Assembly (NCBI GenBank): GCA_035771175.1
Contig: JAYMFD010001077.1
Location: 124,001-188,000, forward strand
DNA length: 64,000 nt
Direction: 5' to 3'
From: Paratinospora sagittata
Lineage: Eukaryota > Streptophyta > Magnoliopsida > Ranunculales > Menispermaceae
Below are positions 43,844-55,110 of the stretch, piece after piece. The translations under genes were made by a program, and so were the position numbers. Position 1 is the stretch's first letter. Each line of letters begins with the position of its first letter. The notes under the pieces were generated by a model, which saw only the letters and a list, made by a program, of their open reading frames with translations, was not told where the DNA came from and made no database searches.

Positions 43844-43963
43844 AGGGGTGCAACACGAGGACTTCCCAGGAGGTCACCCATCCTAGTACTACTCTCGCCC
43901 ATGCGCGCTTAACTGCGGAGTTCTGATGGGATCCGGTGCATTAGTGCTGGTATGATCGCACCC
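43844..43963 (-). rRNA. 5S rRNA: 5S rRNA gene, copy 103
   Basis: Full 120 bp. Only T62A and T59C, the purest form of the box A variant. The first terminator T-run is broken to TTTC; the TTTTTT run remains. Confidence 0.97.
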
Positions 43964-44275
43964 ATGAGATACGCGACGGAAAACGTATTTAAATGGTGAG
44001 ATACAGGGAGCAGTTTGCGGCTAGTAGATCTCGTAAATGCACCGAAAATGAAAAAAAAGTGCACCGAAAACGGACATCGGTAGAAAAAGTTACTGCCCGT
44101 AGAACCAAGACGCAGCAGGTAGCGTTTTTCCTGTTTTTATTATATTTTCGCGGCGTTGGATAACGTAAAATAGCAACTGTCAAGAACGAAAGACAAAATC
44201 GGTAAGAGAGTTTGAAAGGGAGTTCCGACGGGAGGGAAATAAAAGAAGGAAAAAGAATGAAAGAAAAAATAAAAG

Positions 44276-44395
44276 AGGGGTGCAACACGAGGACTTCCCA
44301 GGAGGTCACCCATCCTAGTACTTCTCTCGCCCATGCGCGCTTAACTGCGGAGTTCTGATGGGAACCGGCGCATTAGTGCTGGTATGATCGCACCC
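44276..44395 (-). rRNA. 5S rRNA: 5S rRNA gene, copy 104
   Basis: Full 120 bp. T73A, T62A, T59C, A32T and A27G. Confidence 0.96.
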
Positions 44396-44707
44396 ATGAG
44401 ATACGCGACGGAAAACGTATTTAAATGGTGAGATACAGGGAGCAGTTTGCGGCTAGTAGATCTCGTAAAGGCACCGAAAATGAAAAAAAAGTGCACCGAA
44501 AACGGACATCGGTAGAAAAAGTTACTGCCCGTAGAACCAAGACGCAGCAGGTAGCGTTTTTCCTGTTTTTATTTTATTTTCGCGGCGTTGGATAACGTAA
44601 AATAGCAACTGTCAAGAACGAAAGACAAAATCGGTAAGAGAGTTTGAAAGGGAGTTCCGACGGGAGGGAAAAAAAAGAAGGAAAGAGAACGAAAGAAAAA
44701 ATAAAAG

Positions 44708-44827
44708 AGGGGTGCAACACGAGGACTTCCCAGGAGGTCACCCATCCTAGTACTACTCTCGCCCATGCGCGCTTAACAGCGGAGTTCTGATGGGATCCGA
44801 TGCATTAGTGCTGGTATGATCGCACCC
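44708..44827 (-). rRNA. 5S rRNA: 5S rRNA gene, copy 105
   Basis: Full 120 bp. T62A, T59C, A50T and C28T. Confidence 0.96.
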
Positions 44828-45139
44828 ATGAGATACGCGACGGAAAACGTATTTAAATGGTGAGATACAGGGAGCAGTTTGCGGCTAGTAGATCTCGTAA
44901 AGGCACCGAAAATGAAAAAAAAGTGCACCGAAAACGGACATCGGTAGAAAAAGTTACTACCCGTAGAACCAAGAGGCAGCAGGTAGCGTTTTTCCTGTTT
45001 TTATTATATTTTCGAGGCGTTGGATAACGTAAAATAGCAACTGTCAAGAACGAAAGACAAAATCGGTGAGAGAGTATGAAAGGGAGTTCCGACGGGAGGG
45101 AAAAAAAAGAAGGAAAGAGAACGAAAGAAAAAATAAAAG

Positions 45140-45183
45140 AGGGTGCAACACGAGGACTTCCCAGGAGGTCACCCATCCTAGTA
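45140..45183 (-). pseudogene. Truncated 5S gene, copy 106
   Basis: Same 44-bp 3' remnant and same junction as copy 101, followed by a 112-bp short spacer to copy 107 (one A fewer in the A-run). Confidence 0.96.
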
Positions 45184-45295
45184 ACGTAAAATAGCAACTG
45201 TCAAGAACGAAAGACAAAATCGGTAAGAGAGTTTGAAAGGGAGTTCCGACGGGAGGGAAAAAAAAGAAGGAAAGAGAACGAAAAAAAAATAAAAG

Positions 45296-45415
45296 AGGGG
45301 TGCAACACGAGGACTTCCCAGGAGGTCACCCATCCTAGTACTTCTCTCGCCCATGCGCGCTTAACTGCGGAGTTCTGATGGGAACCGGCGCATTAGTGCT
45401 GGTATGATCGAACCC
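45296..45415 (-). rRNA. 5S rRNA: 5S rRNA gene, copy 107
   Basis: Full 120 bp. T73A, T62A, T59C, A32T, A27G and G5T (breaks G5-C114 in helix I). Confidence 0.95.
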
Positions 45416-45727
45416 ATGAGATACGCGACGGAAAACGTATTTAAATGGTGAGATACAGGGAGCAGTTTGCGGCTAGTAGATCTCGTAAAGGCACCGAAAA
45501 TGAAAAAAAAGTGCACCGAAAACGGACATCGGTAGAAAAAGTTACTGCGCGTAGAACCAAGACGCAGCAGGTAGCATTTTTCATTTTTTTATTATATTTT
45601 CGCGGCGTTGGATAACGTAAAATAGCAACTGTCAAGAACGAAAGACAAAATCGGTAAGAGAGTTTGAAAGGGAGTTCCGACGGGAGGGAAAAAAAAGAAG
45701 GAAAGAGAACGAAAGAAAAAATAAAAG

Positions 45728-45847
45728 AGGGGTGCAACACGAGGACTTCCCAGGAGGTCACCCATCCTAGTACTACTCTCGCCCATGCGCGCTTAACAGC
45801 GGAGTTCTGATGGGATCCGATGCATTAGTGCTGGTATGATCGCACCC
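45728..45847 (-). rRNA. 5S rRNA: 5S rRNA gene, copy 108
   Basis: Full 120 bp. T62A, T59C, A50T and C28T, partner of copy 105. Confidence 0.96.
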
Positions 45848-46159
45848 ATGAGATACGCGACGGAAAACGTATTTAAATGGTGAGATACAGGGAGCAGTTT
45901 GCGGCTAGTAGATCTCGTAAAGGCACCGAAAATGAAAAAAAAGTGCACCGAAAACGGACATCGGTAGAAAAAGTTACTACCCGTAGAACCAAGAGGCAGC
46001 AGGTAGCGTTTTTCCTGTTTTTATTATATTTTCGAGGCGTTGGATAACGTAAAATAGCAACTGTCAAGAACGAAAGACAAAATCGGTGAGAGAGTATGAA
46101 AGGGAGTTCCGACGGGAGGGAAAAAAAAGAAGGAAAGAGAACGAAAGAAAAAATAAAAG

Positions 46160-46203
46160 AGGGTGCAACACGAGGACTTCCCAGGAGGTCACCCATCCTA
46201 GTA
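46160..46203 (-). pseudogene. Truncated 5S gene, copy 109
   Basis: Same remnant and junction as copy 101; 1,020 bp from copy 106. Short spacer 46204-46316. Confidence 0.96.
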
Positions 46204-46316
46204 ACGTAAAATAGCAACTGTCAAGAACGAAAGACAAAATCGGTAAGAGAGTTTGAAAGGGAGTTCCGACGGGAGGGAAAAAAAAGAAGGAAAGAGAACG
46301 AAAGAAAAAATAAAAG

Positions 46317-46436
46317 AGGGGTGCAACACGAGGACTTCCCAGGAGGTCACCCATCCTAGTACTTCTCTCGCCCATGCGCGCTTAACTGCGGAGTTCTGAT
46401 GGGAACCAGCGCATTAGTGCTGGTATGATCGCACCC
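46317..46436 (-). rRNA. 5S rRNA: 5S rRNA gene, copy 110
   Basis: Full 120 bp. T73A, T62A, T59C, A32T, C29T and A27G. Six substitutions, two of them in helix III. Confidence 0.95.
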
Positions 46437-46749
46437 ATGAGATACGCGACGGAAAACGTATTTAAATGGTGAGATACAGGGAGCAGTTTGCGGCTAGTAG
46501 ATCTCGTAAAGGCACCGAAAATGAAAAAAAAAGTGCACCGAAAACGGACATCGGTAGAAAAAGTTACTGCGCGTAGAACCAAGACGCAGCAGGTAGCGTT
46601 TTTCATTTTTTTATTATATTTTCGCGGCGTTGGATAACGTAAAATAGCAACTGTCAAGAACGAAAGACAAAATCGGTAAGAGAGTTTGAAAGGGAGTTCC
46701 GACGGGAGGGAAAAAAAAGAAGGAAAGATAACGAAAGAAAAAATGAAAG

Positions 46750-46869
46750 AGGGGTGCAACACGAGGACTTCCTAGGAGGTCACCCATCCTAGTACTACTC
46801 TCGCCCATGCGCGCTTAACTGCGGAGTTCTGATGGGATCCGGTGCATTAGTGCTGGTATGATCGCACCC
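46750..46869 (-). rRNA. 5S rRNA: 5S rRNA gene, copy 111
   Basis: Full 120 bp. G97A, T62A and T59C. First terminator T-run is TTTC. Confidence 0.96.
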
Positions 46870-47181
46870 ATGAGATACGCGACGGAAAACGTATTTAAAT
46901 GGTGAGATATAGGGAGCAGTTTGCGGCTAGTAGATCTCGTAAAGGCATCGAAAATGAAAAAAAAGTGCACCGAAAATTGACATCGGTAGAAAAAGTTACT
47001 ACCCGTAGAACCAAGAGGCAGCAGGTAGCGTTTTTCCTGTTTTTATTATATTTTCGAGGCGTTGGATAACGTAAAATAGCAACTGTCAAGAACGAAAGAC
47101 AAAATCGGTGAGAGAGTATGAAAGGGAGTTCCGACGGGAGGGGAAAAAAAGAAGGAAAGAGAACGAAAGAAAAAATAAAAG

Positions 47182-47301
47182 AGGGGTGCAACACGAGGAC
47201 TTCCCAGGAGGTCACCCATCCTAGTACTACTCTCGCCCATGCGCGCTTAACTGCGGAGTTCTGATGGGATCAGGCGCATTAGTGCTGGTATGATCGCACC
47301 C
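47182..47301 (-). rRNA. 5S rRNA: 5S rRNA gene, copy 112
   Basis: Full 120 bp. T62A, T59C, G30T (breaks G30-C47 in helix III) and A27G. Confidence 0.96.
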
Positions 47302-47612
47302 ATGAGATACGCGACGGAAAACGTATTTAAATGGTGAGATACAGGGAGCAGTTTGCGGCTAGTAGATCTCGTAAAGGCACCGAAAATGAAAAAAAGTGCA
47401 CCGAAAACGGACATCGGTAGAAAAAGTTACTGCCCGTAGAACCAAGACGCAGCAGGTAGCGTTTTTCCTGTTTTTATTATATTTTCGCGGCGTTGGATAA
47501 CGTAAAATAGCAACTGTCAAGAACGAAAGACAAAATCGGTAAGAGAGTTTGAAAGGGAGTTCCGACGGGAGGGAAAAAAAAGAAGGAAAGAGAACGAAAG
47601 AAAAAATAAAAG

Positions 47613-47732
47613 AGGGGTGCAACACGAGGACTTCCCAGGAGGTCACCCATCCTTGTACTACTCTCGCCCATGCGCGCTTAACTGCGGAGTTCTGATGGGA
47701 TCCGGTGCATTAGTGCTGGTATGATCGCTCCC
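47613..47732 (-). rRNA. 5S rRNA: 5S rRNA gene, copy 113
   Basis: Full 120 bp. T79A, T62A, T59C and T4A. The -21 to -27 flank has AATGTATTT for AACGTATTT. Confidence 0.96.
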
Positions 47733-48044
47733 ATGAGATACGTGACGGAAAATGTATTTAAATGGTGAGATACAGGGAGCAGTTTGCGGCCAGTCGATCT
47801 CGTAAAGGCACCGAAAATGAAAAAAAAGTGCACCGAAAACGGACATCGGTAGAAAAAGTTACTGCCCGTAGAACCAAGACGCAGCAGGTAGCGTTTTTCC
47901 TGTTTTTATTATATTTTCGCGGCGTTGGATAACGTAAAATAGCAACTGTCAAGAACGAAAGACAAAATCGGTAAGAGAGTTTGAAAGGGAGTTCCGACGG
48001 GAGGGAAAAAAAAGAAGGAAAGAGAACGAAAGAAAAAATAAAAG

Positions 48045-48164
48045 AGGGGTGCAACACGAGGACTTCCCAGGAGGTCACCCAACCTAGTACTACTCTCGCC
48101 CAAGCACGCTTAACTGCGGAGTTCTGATGGGATCCGGTGCATTAGTGCTGGTATGATCGCACCC
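48045..48164 (-). rRNA. 5S rRNA: 5S rRNA gene, copy 114
   Basis: Full 120 bp. A83T only. Confidence 0.97.
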
Positions 48165-48476
48165 ATGAGATACACGACGGAAAACGTATTTAAATGGAGA
48201 GATACAGGGAGCAGTTTGCGGCAAGTAGATCTCGTAAAGGCACCGAAAATGAAAAAAAAGTGCACCGAAAACGGACATCGGTAGAAAAAGTTACTGCCCG
48301 TAGAACCAAGACGCAGCAGGTAGCGTTTTTCATTTTTTTATTATATTTTCGCGGCGTTGGATAACGTAAAATAGCAACTGTCAAGAGCGAAAGACAAAAT
48401 CGGTGAGAGAGTATGAAAGGGAGTTCCGACGGGAGGGAAAAAAAAGAAGGAAAAAGAACGAAAGAAAAAATAAAAG

Positions 48477-48596
48477 AGGGGTGCAACACGAGGACTTCCC
48501 AGGAGGTCACCCATCCTAGTACTACTCTCGCCCATGCGCGCTTAACTGCGGAGTTCTGATGGGATCCGGCGCATTAGTGCTGGTATGATCGCACCC
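48477..48596 (-). rRNA. 5S rRNA: 5S rRNA gene, copy 115
   Basis: Full 120 bp. T62A, T59C and A27G. Confidence 0.96.
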
Positions 48597-48907
48597 ATGA
48601 GATACGCGACGGAAAACGTATTTAAATGGTGAGATACAGTGAGCAGTTTGCGGGTAGTAGATCTTGTAAAGGCACCGAAAATGAAAAAAAAGTGCACCGA
48701 AAACGGACATCGGTAGAAAAAGTTACTGCCCGTAGAATCAAGACGCAGCAGGTAGCGTTTTTCCTGTTTTTATTATATTTTCGCGGCGTTGGATAACGTA
48801 AAATAGCAACTGTCAAGAACGAAAGACAAAATCGGTGATAGAGTTTGAAAAAGAGTTCCGACGGGAGGGAAAAAAAGAAGGAAAGAGAACGAAAGAAAAA
48901 ATAAAAA

Positions 48908-49027
48908 AGGGGTGCAACACGAGGACTTCCCAGGAGGTCACCCTTTCTAGTACTACTCTCGCCCAAGCACGCTTAACTGCGGAGTTCTGATGGGATCCGG
49001 TGCGTTAGAGCTGGTATGATCGCACCC
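48908..49027 (-). rRNA. 5S rRNA: 5S rRNA gene, copy 116
   Basis: Full 120 bp. T84A, G82A, T24C and A19T, partner of copy 92 at 9,539 bp. Confidence 0.95.
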
Positions 49028-49339
49028 ATGAGATACGCGACGAAAAACGTATTTAAATGGTGAGATACAGGGAGCAGTTTGCGGCTAGTAGATCTCGTAA
49101 AGGCACCGAAAATGAAAAAAAAGTGCACCGAAAACGGACATCAGTAGAAAAAGTTACTGCCCGTATAACCAAGACGCAGCAGGTAGCGTTTTTCCTGTTT
49201 TTATTATATTTTCGCGGCGTTGGATAACGTAAAATAGCAACTGTCAAGAACGAAGACAAAATCGGTGATAGAGTTTGAAAGGGAGTTCCGACGGGAGGGA
49301 AAAAAAAAGAAGGAAAGAGAACGAAAAAAAAAATAAAAG

Positions 49340-49459
49340 AGAGGTGCAACACGAGGACTTCCCAGGAGGTCACCCATCCTAGTATTCCCCTCGCCCAAGC
49401 ACTCTTAACTGCGGAGTTCTGATGGGATCCGGTGCATTAGTGCTGGTATGATCGCACAC
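49340..49459 (-). rRNA. 5S rRNA: 5S rRNA gene, copy 117
   Basis: Full 120 bp. C118T, G75A, T73G, A71G, C57A and G2T. Partner of copy 93 but with G75A in place of T76C. Confidence 0.93.
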
Positions 49460-49771
49460 ATGAGATACGCGACGGAAAACGTATTTAAATGGTGAGATAC
49501 AGGGAGCAGTTTGCGGCTAGTAGATCTCGTAAAGGCACCGAAAATGAAAAAAAAGTGCACCGAAAACGGACATGGGTAGAAAAAGTTACTGCCCGTATAA
49601 CCAAGACGCAGCAGGTAGCGTTTTTCCTGTTTTTATTATATTTTCGCGGCGTTGGATAACGTAAAATAGCAACTGTCAAGAACGAAAGACAAAATCGGTG
49701 AGAGAGTATGAAAGGGAGTTCCGACGGGAGGGAAAAAAAAGAAGGAAAGAGAACGAAAGAAAAAAGAAAAG

Positions 49772-49891
49772 AGGGGTGCAACACGAGGACTTCCCAGGAG
49801 GTCACCCATCCTAGTACTACTCTCGCCCATGCGCGCTTAACTACGGGGTTCTGATGGGATCCGGCGCATTAGTGCTGGTATGATCGCACCC
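49772..49891 (-). rRNA. 5S rRNA: 5S rRNA gene, copy 118
   Basis: Full 120 bp. T62A, T59C, C49T, T45C (breaks A32-T45) and A27G. The A between the two terminator T-runs is C here (TTTTCTTTTTT). Confidence 0.95.
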
Positions 49892-50203
49892 ATGAGATGC
49901 GCGACGGAAAACGTATTTAAATGGTGAGATACAGGGAGCAGTTTGCGGCTAGTAGATCTCGTAAATGCACCGAAAATGAAAAAAAAGTGCACCGAAAACG
50001 GACATCGGTAGAAAAAGTTACTGCCCGTAGAACCAAGACGCAGCAGGTAGCGTTTTTCCTGTTTTTATTATATTTTCGCGGCGTTGGATAACGTAAAATA
50101 GCAACTGTCAAGAACGAAAGACAAAATCGGTAAGAGAGTTTGAAAGGGAGTTCCGACGGGAGGGAAAAAAAAGAAGGAAAGAGAACGAAAGAAAAAATAA
50201 AAG

Positions 50204-50323
50204 AGGGGTGCAACACGAGGACTGCCCAGGAGGTCACCCATCCTAGTACTACTCTCGCCCATGCGCGCTTACCTGCGGAGTTCTGATGGGATCCGGTGCA
50301 TTAGTGCTGGTATGATCGCACCC
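50204..50323 (-). rRNA. 5S rRNA: 5S rRNA gene, copy 119
   Basis: Full 120 bp. A100C, T62A, T59C and T52G. Confidence 0.96.
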
Positions 50324-50634
50324 ATGAGATACGCGACGGAAAACGTATTTAAATGGTGAGATACAGGGAGCAGTTTGCGGCTAGTAGATCTCGTAAAGGC
50401 ACCGAAAATGAAAAAAAAGTGCACCGAAAACGGACATCGGTAGAAAAAGTTACTGCCCGTAGAACCAAGAGGCAGCAGGTAGCGTTTTTCCTGTTTTTAT
50501 TATATTTTTGAGGCTTTGGATAACGTAAAATAGCAACTGTCAAGAACGAAAGACAAAATCGGTGAGAGAGTATGAAAGGGAGTTCCGACGGGAGGAAAAA
50601 AAAGAAGGAAAGAGAACGAAAGAAAAAATAAAAG

Positions 50635-50754
50635 AGGGGTGCAACACGAGGACTTCCCAGGAGGTCACCCATCCTAGAACTACTCTCGCCCATGCGCGCT
50701 TAACTGCGGAGTTCTGATGGGATCCGGCGCATTAGTGCTGGTATGATCGCACCC
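50635..50754 (-). rRNA. 5S rRNA: 5S rRNA gene, copy 120
   Basis: Full 120 bp. A77T, T62A, T59C and A27G. Lacks the G60A of its partner copy 96. Confidence 0.96.
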
Positions 50755-51065
50755 ATGAGATACGCGACGGAAAACGTATTTAAATGGTGAGATACAGGGA
50801 GCAGTTTGCGGCTAGTAGATCTCGTAAAGGCACCGAAAATGAAAAAAAGTGCACCTAAAACGGACATCGGTAGAAAAAGTTACTGCCCGTAGAACCAAGA
50901 CGCAGCAGGTAGCGTTTTTCCTGTTTTTATTATATTTTCGCGGCGTTGGATAACGTAAAATAGCAACTGTCAAGAACGAAAGACAAAATCGGTAAGAGAG
51001 TTTGAAAGGGAGTTCCGACGGGAGGGAAAAAAAAGAAGGAAAGAGAACGAAAGAAAAAATAAAAG

Positions 51066-51185
51066 AGGGGTGCAACACGAGGACTTCCCAGGAGGTCACC
51101 CATCCTAGTACTACTCTCGCCCATGCGCGCTTAACTGCGGAGTTCTGATGGGATCCGGTGCATTAGTGCTGGTATGATCGCTCCC
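51066..51185 (-). rRNA. 5S rRNA: 5S rRNA gene, copy 121
   Basis: Full 120 bp. T62A, T59C and T4A. Lacks the A77C of its partner copy 97. Confidence 0.96.
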
Positions 51186-51497
51186 ATGAGATACGCGACG
51201 GAAAACGTATTTAAATGGTGAGATACAGGGAGCAGTTTGCGGCCAGTCGATCTCATAAAGGCACCGAAAATGAAAAAAAAGTGCACCGAAAACGGACATC
51301 GGTAGAAAAAGTTACTGCCCGTAGAACCAAGACGCAGCAGCTAGCGTTTTTCCTGTTTTTATTATATTTTCGCGGCGTTGGATAACGTAAAATAGCAACT
51401 GTCAAGAACGAAAGACAAAATCGGTAAGAGAGTTTGAAAGGGAGTTCCGACGGGAGGGAAAAAAAAGAAGGAAAGAGAACGAAAGAAAAAATAAAAG

Positions 51498-51617
51498 AGG
51501 GGTGCAACACGAGGACTTCCCAGGAGGTCACCCAACCTAGTACTACTCTCGCCCAAGCACGCTTAACTGCGGAGTTCTGATGGGATCCGGTGCATTAGTG
51601 CTGGTATGATCGCACCC
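51498..51617 (-). rRNA. 5S rRNA: 5S rRNA gene, copy 122
   Basis: Full 120 bp. A83T only. Confidence 0.97.
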
Positions 51618-51929
51618 ATGAGATACGCGACGGAAAACGTATTTAAATGGTGAGATACAGGGAGCAGTTTGCGGCTAGTAGATCTCGTAAAGGCACCGAA
51701 AATGAAAAAAAAGTGCACCGAAAACGGACATCGGTAGAAAAAGTTACTGCGCGTAGAACCAAGACGCAGCAGCTGGCGTTTTTCATTTTTTTATTATATT
51801 TTCGCGGCGTTGGATAACGTAAAATAGCAACTGTCAAGAACGAAAGACAAAATCGGTGAGAGAGTATGAAAGGGAGTTTCGACGGGAGGGGAAAAAAAGA
51901 AGGAAAAAGAACGAAAGAAAAAATAAAAG

Positions 51930-52049
51930 AGGGGTGCAACACGAGGACTTCCCAGGAGGTCACCCATCCTAGTACTTCTCTCGCCCATGCGCGCTTAACT
52001 GCGGAGTTCTGATGGGAACCGGCGCATTAGTGCTGGTATGATCGCACCC
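51930..52049 (-). rRNA. 5S rRNA: 5S rRNA gene, copy 123
   Basis: Full 120 bp. T73A, T62A, T59C, A32T and A27G, partner of copy 99. Confidence 0.96.
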
Positions 52050-52361
52050 ATGAGATACGCGACGGAAAACGTATTTAAATGGTGAGATACAGGGAGCAGT
52101 TTGCGGCTAGTAGATCTCGTAAAGGCACCGAAAATGAAAAAAAAGTGCACCGAAAACGGACATCGGTAGAAAAAGTTACTGCCCGTAGAACCAAGACGCA
52201 GCAGGTAGCGTTTTTCCTGTTTTTATTTTATTTTCGCGGCGTTGGATAACGTAAAATAGCAACTGTCAAGAACGAAAGACAAAATCGGTAAGAGAGTTTG
52301 AAAGGGAGTTCCGACGGGAGGGAAAAAAAAGAAGGAAAGAGAACGAAAGAAAAAATAAAAG

Positions 52362-52481
52362 AGGGGTGCAACACGAGGACTTCCCAGGAGGTCACCCATC
52401 CTAGTACTACTCTCGCCCATGCGCGCTTAACAGCGGAGTTCTGATGGGATCCGATGCATTAGTGCTGGTATGATCGCACCC
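52362..52481 (-). rRNA. 5S rRNA: 5S rRNA gene, copy 124
   Basis: Full 120 bp. T62A, T59C, A50T and C28T, partner of copy 100. Confidence 0.96.
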
Positions 52482-52793
52482 ATGAGATACGCGACGGAAA
52501 ACGTATTTAAATGGTGAGATACAGGGAGCAGTTTGCGGCTAGTAGATCTCGTAAAGGCACCGAAAATGAAAAAAAAGTGCACCGAAAACGGACATCGGTA
52601 GAAAAAGTTACTACCCGTAGAACCAAGAGGCAGCAGGTAGCGTTTTTCCTGTTTTTATTATATTTTCGAGGCGTTGGATAACGTAAAATAGCAACTGTCA
52701 AGAACGAAAGACAAAATCGGTGAGAGAGTATGAAAGGGAGTTCCGACGGGAGGGAAAAAAAAGAAGGAAAGAGAACGAAAGAAAAAATAAAAG

Positions 52794-52837
52794 AGGGTGC
52801 AACACGAGGACTTCCCAGGAGGTCACCCATCCTAGTA
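52794..52837 (-). pseudogene. Truncated 5S gene, copy 125
   Basis: Same 44-bp remnant and junction as copy 101, exactly 9,539 bp away. Short spacer 52838-52950. Confidence 0.96.
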
Positions 52838-52950
52838 ACGTAAAATAGCAACTGTCAAGAACGAAAGACAAAATCGGTAAGAGAGTTTGAAAGGGAGTTC
52901 CGACGGGAGGGAAAAAAAAGAAGGAAAGAGAACGAAAGAAAAAATAAAAG

Positions 52951-53070
52951 AGGGGTGCAACACGAGGACTTCCCAGGAGGTCACCCATCCTAGTACTTCT
53001 CTCGCCCATGCGCGCTTAACTGCGGAGTTCTGATGGGAACCGGCGCATTAGTGCTGGTATGATCGCACCC
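52951..53070 (-). rRNA. 5S rRNA: 5S rRNA gene, copy 126
   Basis: Full 120 bp. T73A, T62A, T59C, A32T and A27G. Confidence 0.96.
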
Positions 53071-53382
53071 ATGAGATACGCGACGGAAAATGTATTTAAA
53101 TGGTGAGATACAGGGAGCAGTTTGCGGCTAGTAGATCTCGTAAAGGCACCGAAAATGAAAAAAAAGTGCACCGAAAACGGACATCGGTAGAAAAAGTTAC
53201 TGCGCGTAGAACCAAGACGCAGCAGGTAGCGTTTTTCATTTTTTTATTATATTTTCGCGGCGTTGGATAACGTAAAATAGCAACTGTCAAGAACGAAAGA
53301 CAAAATCGGTAAGAGAGTTTGAAAGGGAGTTCCGACGGGAGGGAAAAAAAAGAAGGAAAGATAACGAAAGAAAAAATGAAAG

Positions 53383-53502
53383 AGGGGTGCAACACGAGGA
53401 CTTCCCAGGAGGTCACCCATCCTAGTACTACTCTCGCCCATGCGCGCTTAACTGCGGAGTTCTGATGGGATCCGGTGCATTAGTGCTGGTATGATCGCAC
53501 CC
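53383..53502 (-). rRNA. 5S rRNA: 5S rRNA gene, copy 127
   Basis: Full 120 bp. Only T62A and T59C. First terminator T-run is TTTC. Family switch occurs right of this gene. Confidence 0.97.
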
Positions 53503-53814
53503 ATGAGATACGCGACGGAAAACGTATTTAAATGGTGAGATATAGGGAGCAGTTTGCGGCTAGTAGATCTCGTAAAGGCATCGAAAATTAAAAAAAAGTG
53601 CACCGAAAATTGACATCGGTAGAAAAAGTTACTACCCGTAGAACCAAGAGGCAGCAGGTAGCGTTTTTCCTGTTTTTATTATATTTTCGAGGCGTTGGAT
53701 AACGTAAAATAGCAACTGTCAAGAACGAAAGACAAAATCGGTGAGAGAGTATGAAAGGGAGTTCCGACGGGAGGGGAAAAAAAGAAGGCAAGAGAACGAA
53801 AGAAAAAATAAAAG

Positions 53815-53934
53815 AGGGGTGCAACACGAGGACTTCCCAGGAGGTCACCCATCCTAGTACTACTCTCGCCCATGCGCGCTTAACTGCGGAGTTCTGATGG
53901 GATCAGGCGCATTAGTGCTGGTATGATCGCACCC
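53815..53934 (-). rRNA. 5S rRNA: 5S rRNA gene, copy 128
   Basis: Full 120 bp. T62A, T59C, G30T and A27G. Polypurine tract has GGCAAG for GGAAAG. Confidence 0.96.
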
Positions 53935-54245
53935 ATGAGATACGCGACGGAAAACGTATTTAAATGGTGAGATACAGGGAGCAGTTTGCGGCTAGTAGAT
54001 CTCGTAAAGGCACCGAAAATGAAAAAAAGTGCACCGAAAACGGACATCGGTAGAAAAAGTTACTGCCCGTAGAACCAAGACGCAGCAGGTAGCGTTTTTC
54101 CTGTTTTTATTATATTTTCGCGGCGTTGGATAACGTAAAATAGCAACTGTCAAGAACGAAAGACAAAATCGGTAAGAGAGTTTGAAAGGGAGTTCCGACG
54201 GGAGGGAAAAAAAAGAAGGAAAGAGAACGAAAGAAAAAATAAAAG

Positions 54246-54365
54246 AGGGGTGCAACACGAGGACTTCCCAGGAGGTCACCCATCCTTGTACTACTCTCGC
54301 CCATGCGCGCTTAACTGCGGAGTTCTGATGGGATCCGGTGCATTAGTGCTGGTATGATCGCTCCC
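54246..54365 (-). rRNA. 5S rRNA: 5S rRNA gene, copy 129
   Basis: Full 120 bp. T79A, T62A, T59C and T4A. Confidence 0.96.
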
Positions 54366-54677
54366 ATGAGATACGTGACGGAAAATGTATTTAAATGGTG
54401 AGATACAGGGAGCAGTTTGCGGCCAGTCGATCTCGTAAAGGCACCGAAAATGAAAAAAAAGTGCACCGAAAACGGACATCGGTAGAAAAAGTTACTGCCC
54501 GTAGAACCAAGACGCAGCAGGTAGCGTTTTTCCTGTTTTTATTATATTTTCGCGGCGTTGGATAACGTAAAATAGCAACTGTCAAGAACGAAAGACAAAA
54601 TCGGTAAGAGAGTTTGAAAGGGAGTTCCGACGGGAGGGAAAAAAAAGAAGGAAAGAGAACGAAAGAAAAAATAAAAG

Positions 54678-54797
54678 AGGGGTGCAACACGAGGACTTCC
54701 CAGGAGGTCACCCAACCTAGTACTACTCTCGCCCAAGCACGCTTAACTGCGGAGTTCTGATGGGATCCGATGCATTAGTGCTGGTATGATCGCACCC
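54678..54797 (-). rRNA. 5S rRNA: 5S rRNA gene, copy 130
   Basis: Full 120 bp. A83T and C28T. C28T otherwise belongs to the A50T family, so this may be a conversion patch. Confidence 0.96.
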
Positions 54798-55110
54798 ATG
54801 AGATACACGACGGAAAACGTATTTAAATGGAGAGATACAGGGAGCAGTTTGTGGCAAGTAGATCTCGTAAAGGCACCGAAAATAAAAAAAAAAGTGCACC
54901 GAAAACGGACATCGGTAGAAAAAGTTACTGCCCGTAGAACCAAGACGCAGCAGGTAGCGTTTTTCATTTTTTTATTATATTTTCGCGGCGTTGGATAACG
55001 TAAAATAGCAACTGTCAAGAGCGAAAGACAAAATCGGTGAGAGAGTATGAAAGGGAGTTCCGACGGGAGGGAAAAAAAAGAAGGAAAAAGAACGAAAGAA
55101 AAAATAAAAG

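Larger units (their letters stand above)
39369..43963. repeat. 4.6-kb block, instance 1 (copies 92-103)
   Basis: Recurs exactly 9,539 bp to the right, including the truncated gene at 43255. The match stops after copy 103. Confidence 0.92.
44708..45727. repeat. 1,020-bp repeat, unit 1 (copies 105-107)
   Basis: A full gene, a truncated gene, a 112-bp short spacer and another full gene, repeated at once to the right. Confidence 0.92.
45728..46749. repeat. 1,020-bp repeat, unit 2 (copies 108-110)
   Basis: Same arrangement as 44708-45727. Copy 110 has C29T where copy 107 has G5T. Confidence 0.92.
47182..48596. repeat. Partial instance of the 3,610-bp repeat (copies 112-115)
   Basis: Same four alleles in the same order as the first four genes of the repeat at 53815, 6,633 bp away. 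It then switches to a different family at copy 116. Confidence 0.88.
48908..53502. repeat. 4.6-kb block, instance 2 (copies 116-127)
   Basis: Partner of 39369-43963. Right after it the sequence switches to the family found after copy 111 (spacer mark ATATAGGG), which places a junction near 53.4-53.5 kb. Confidence 0.92.
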
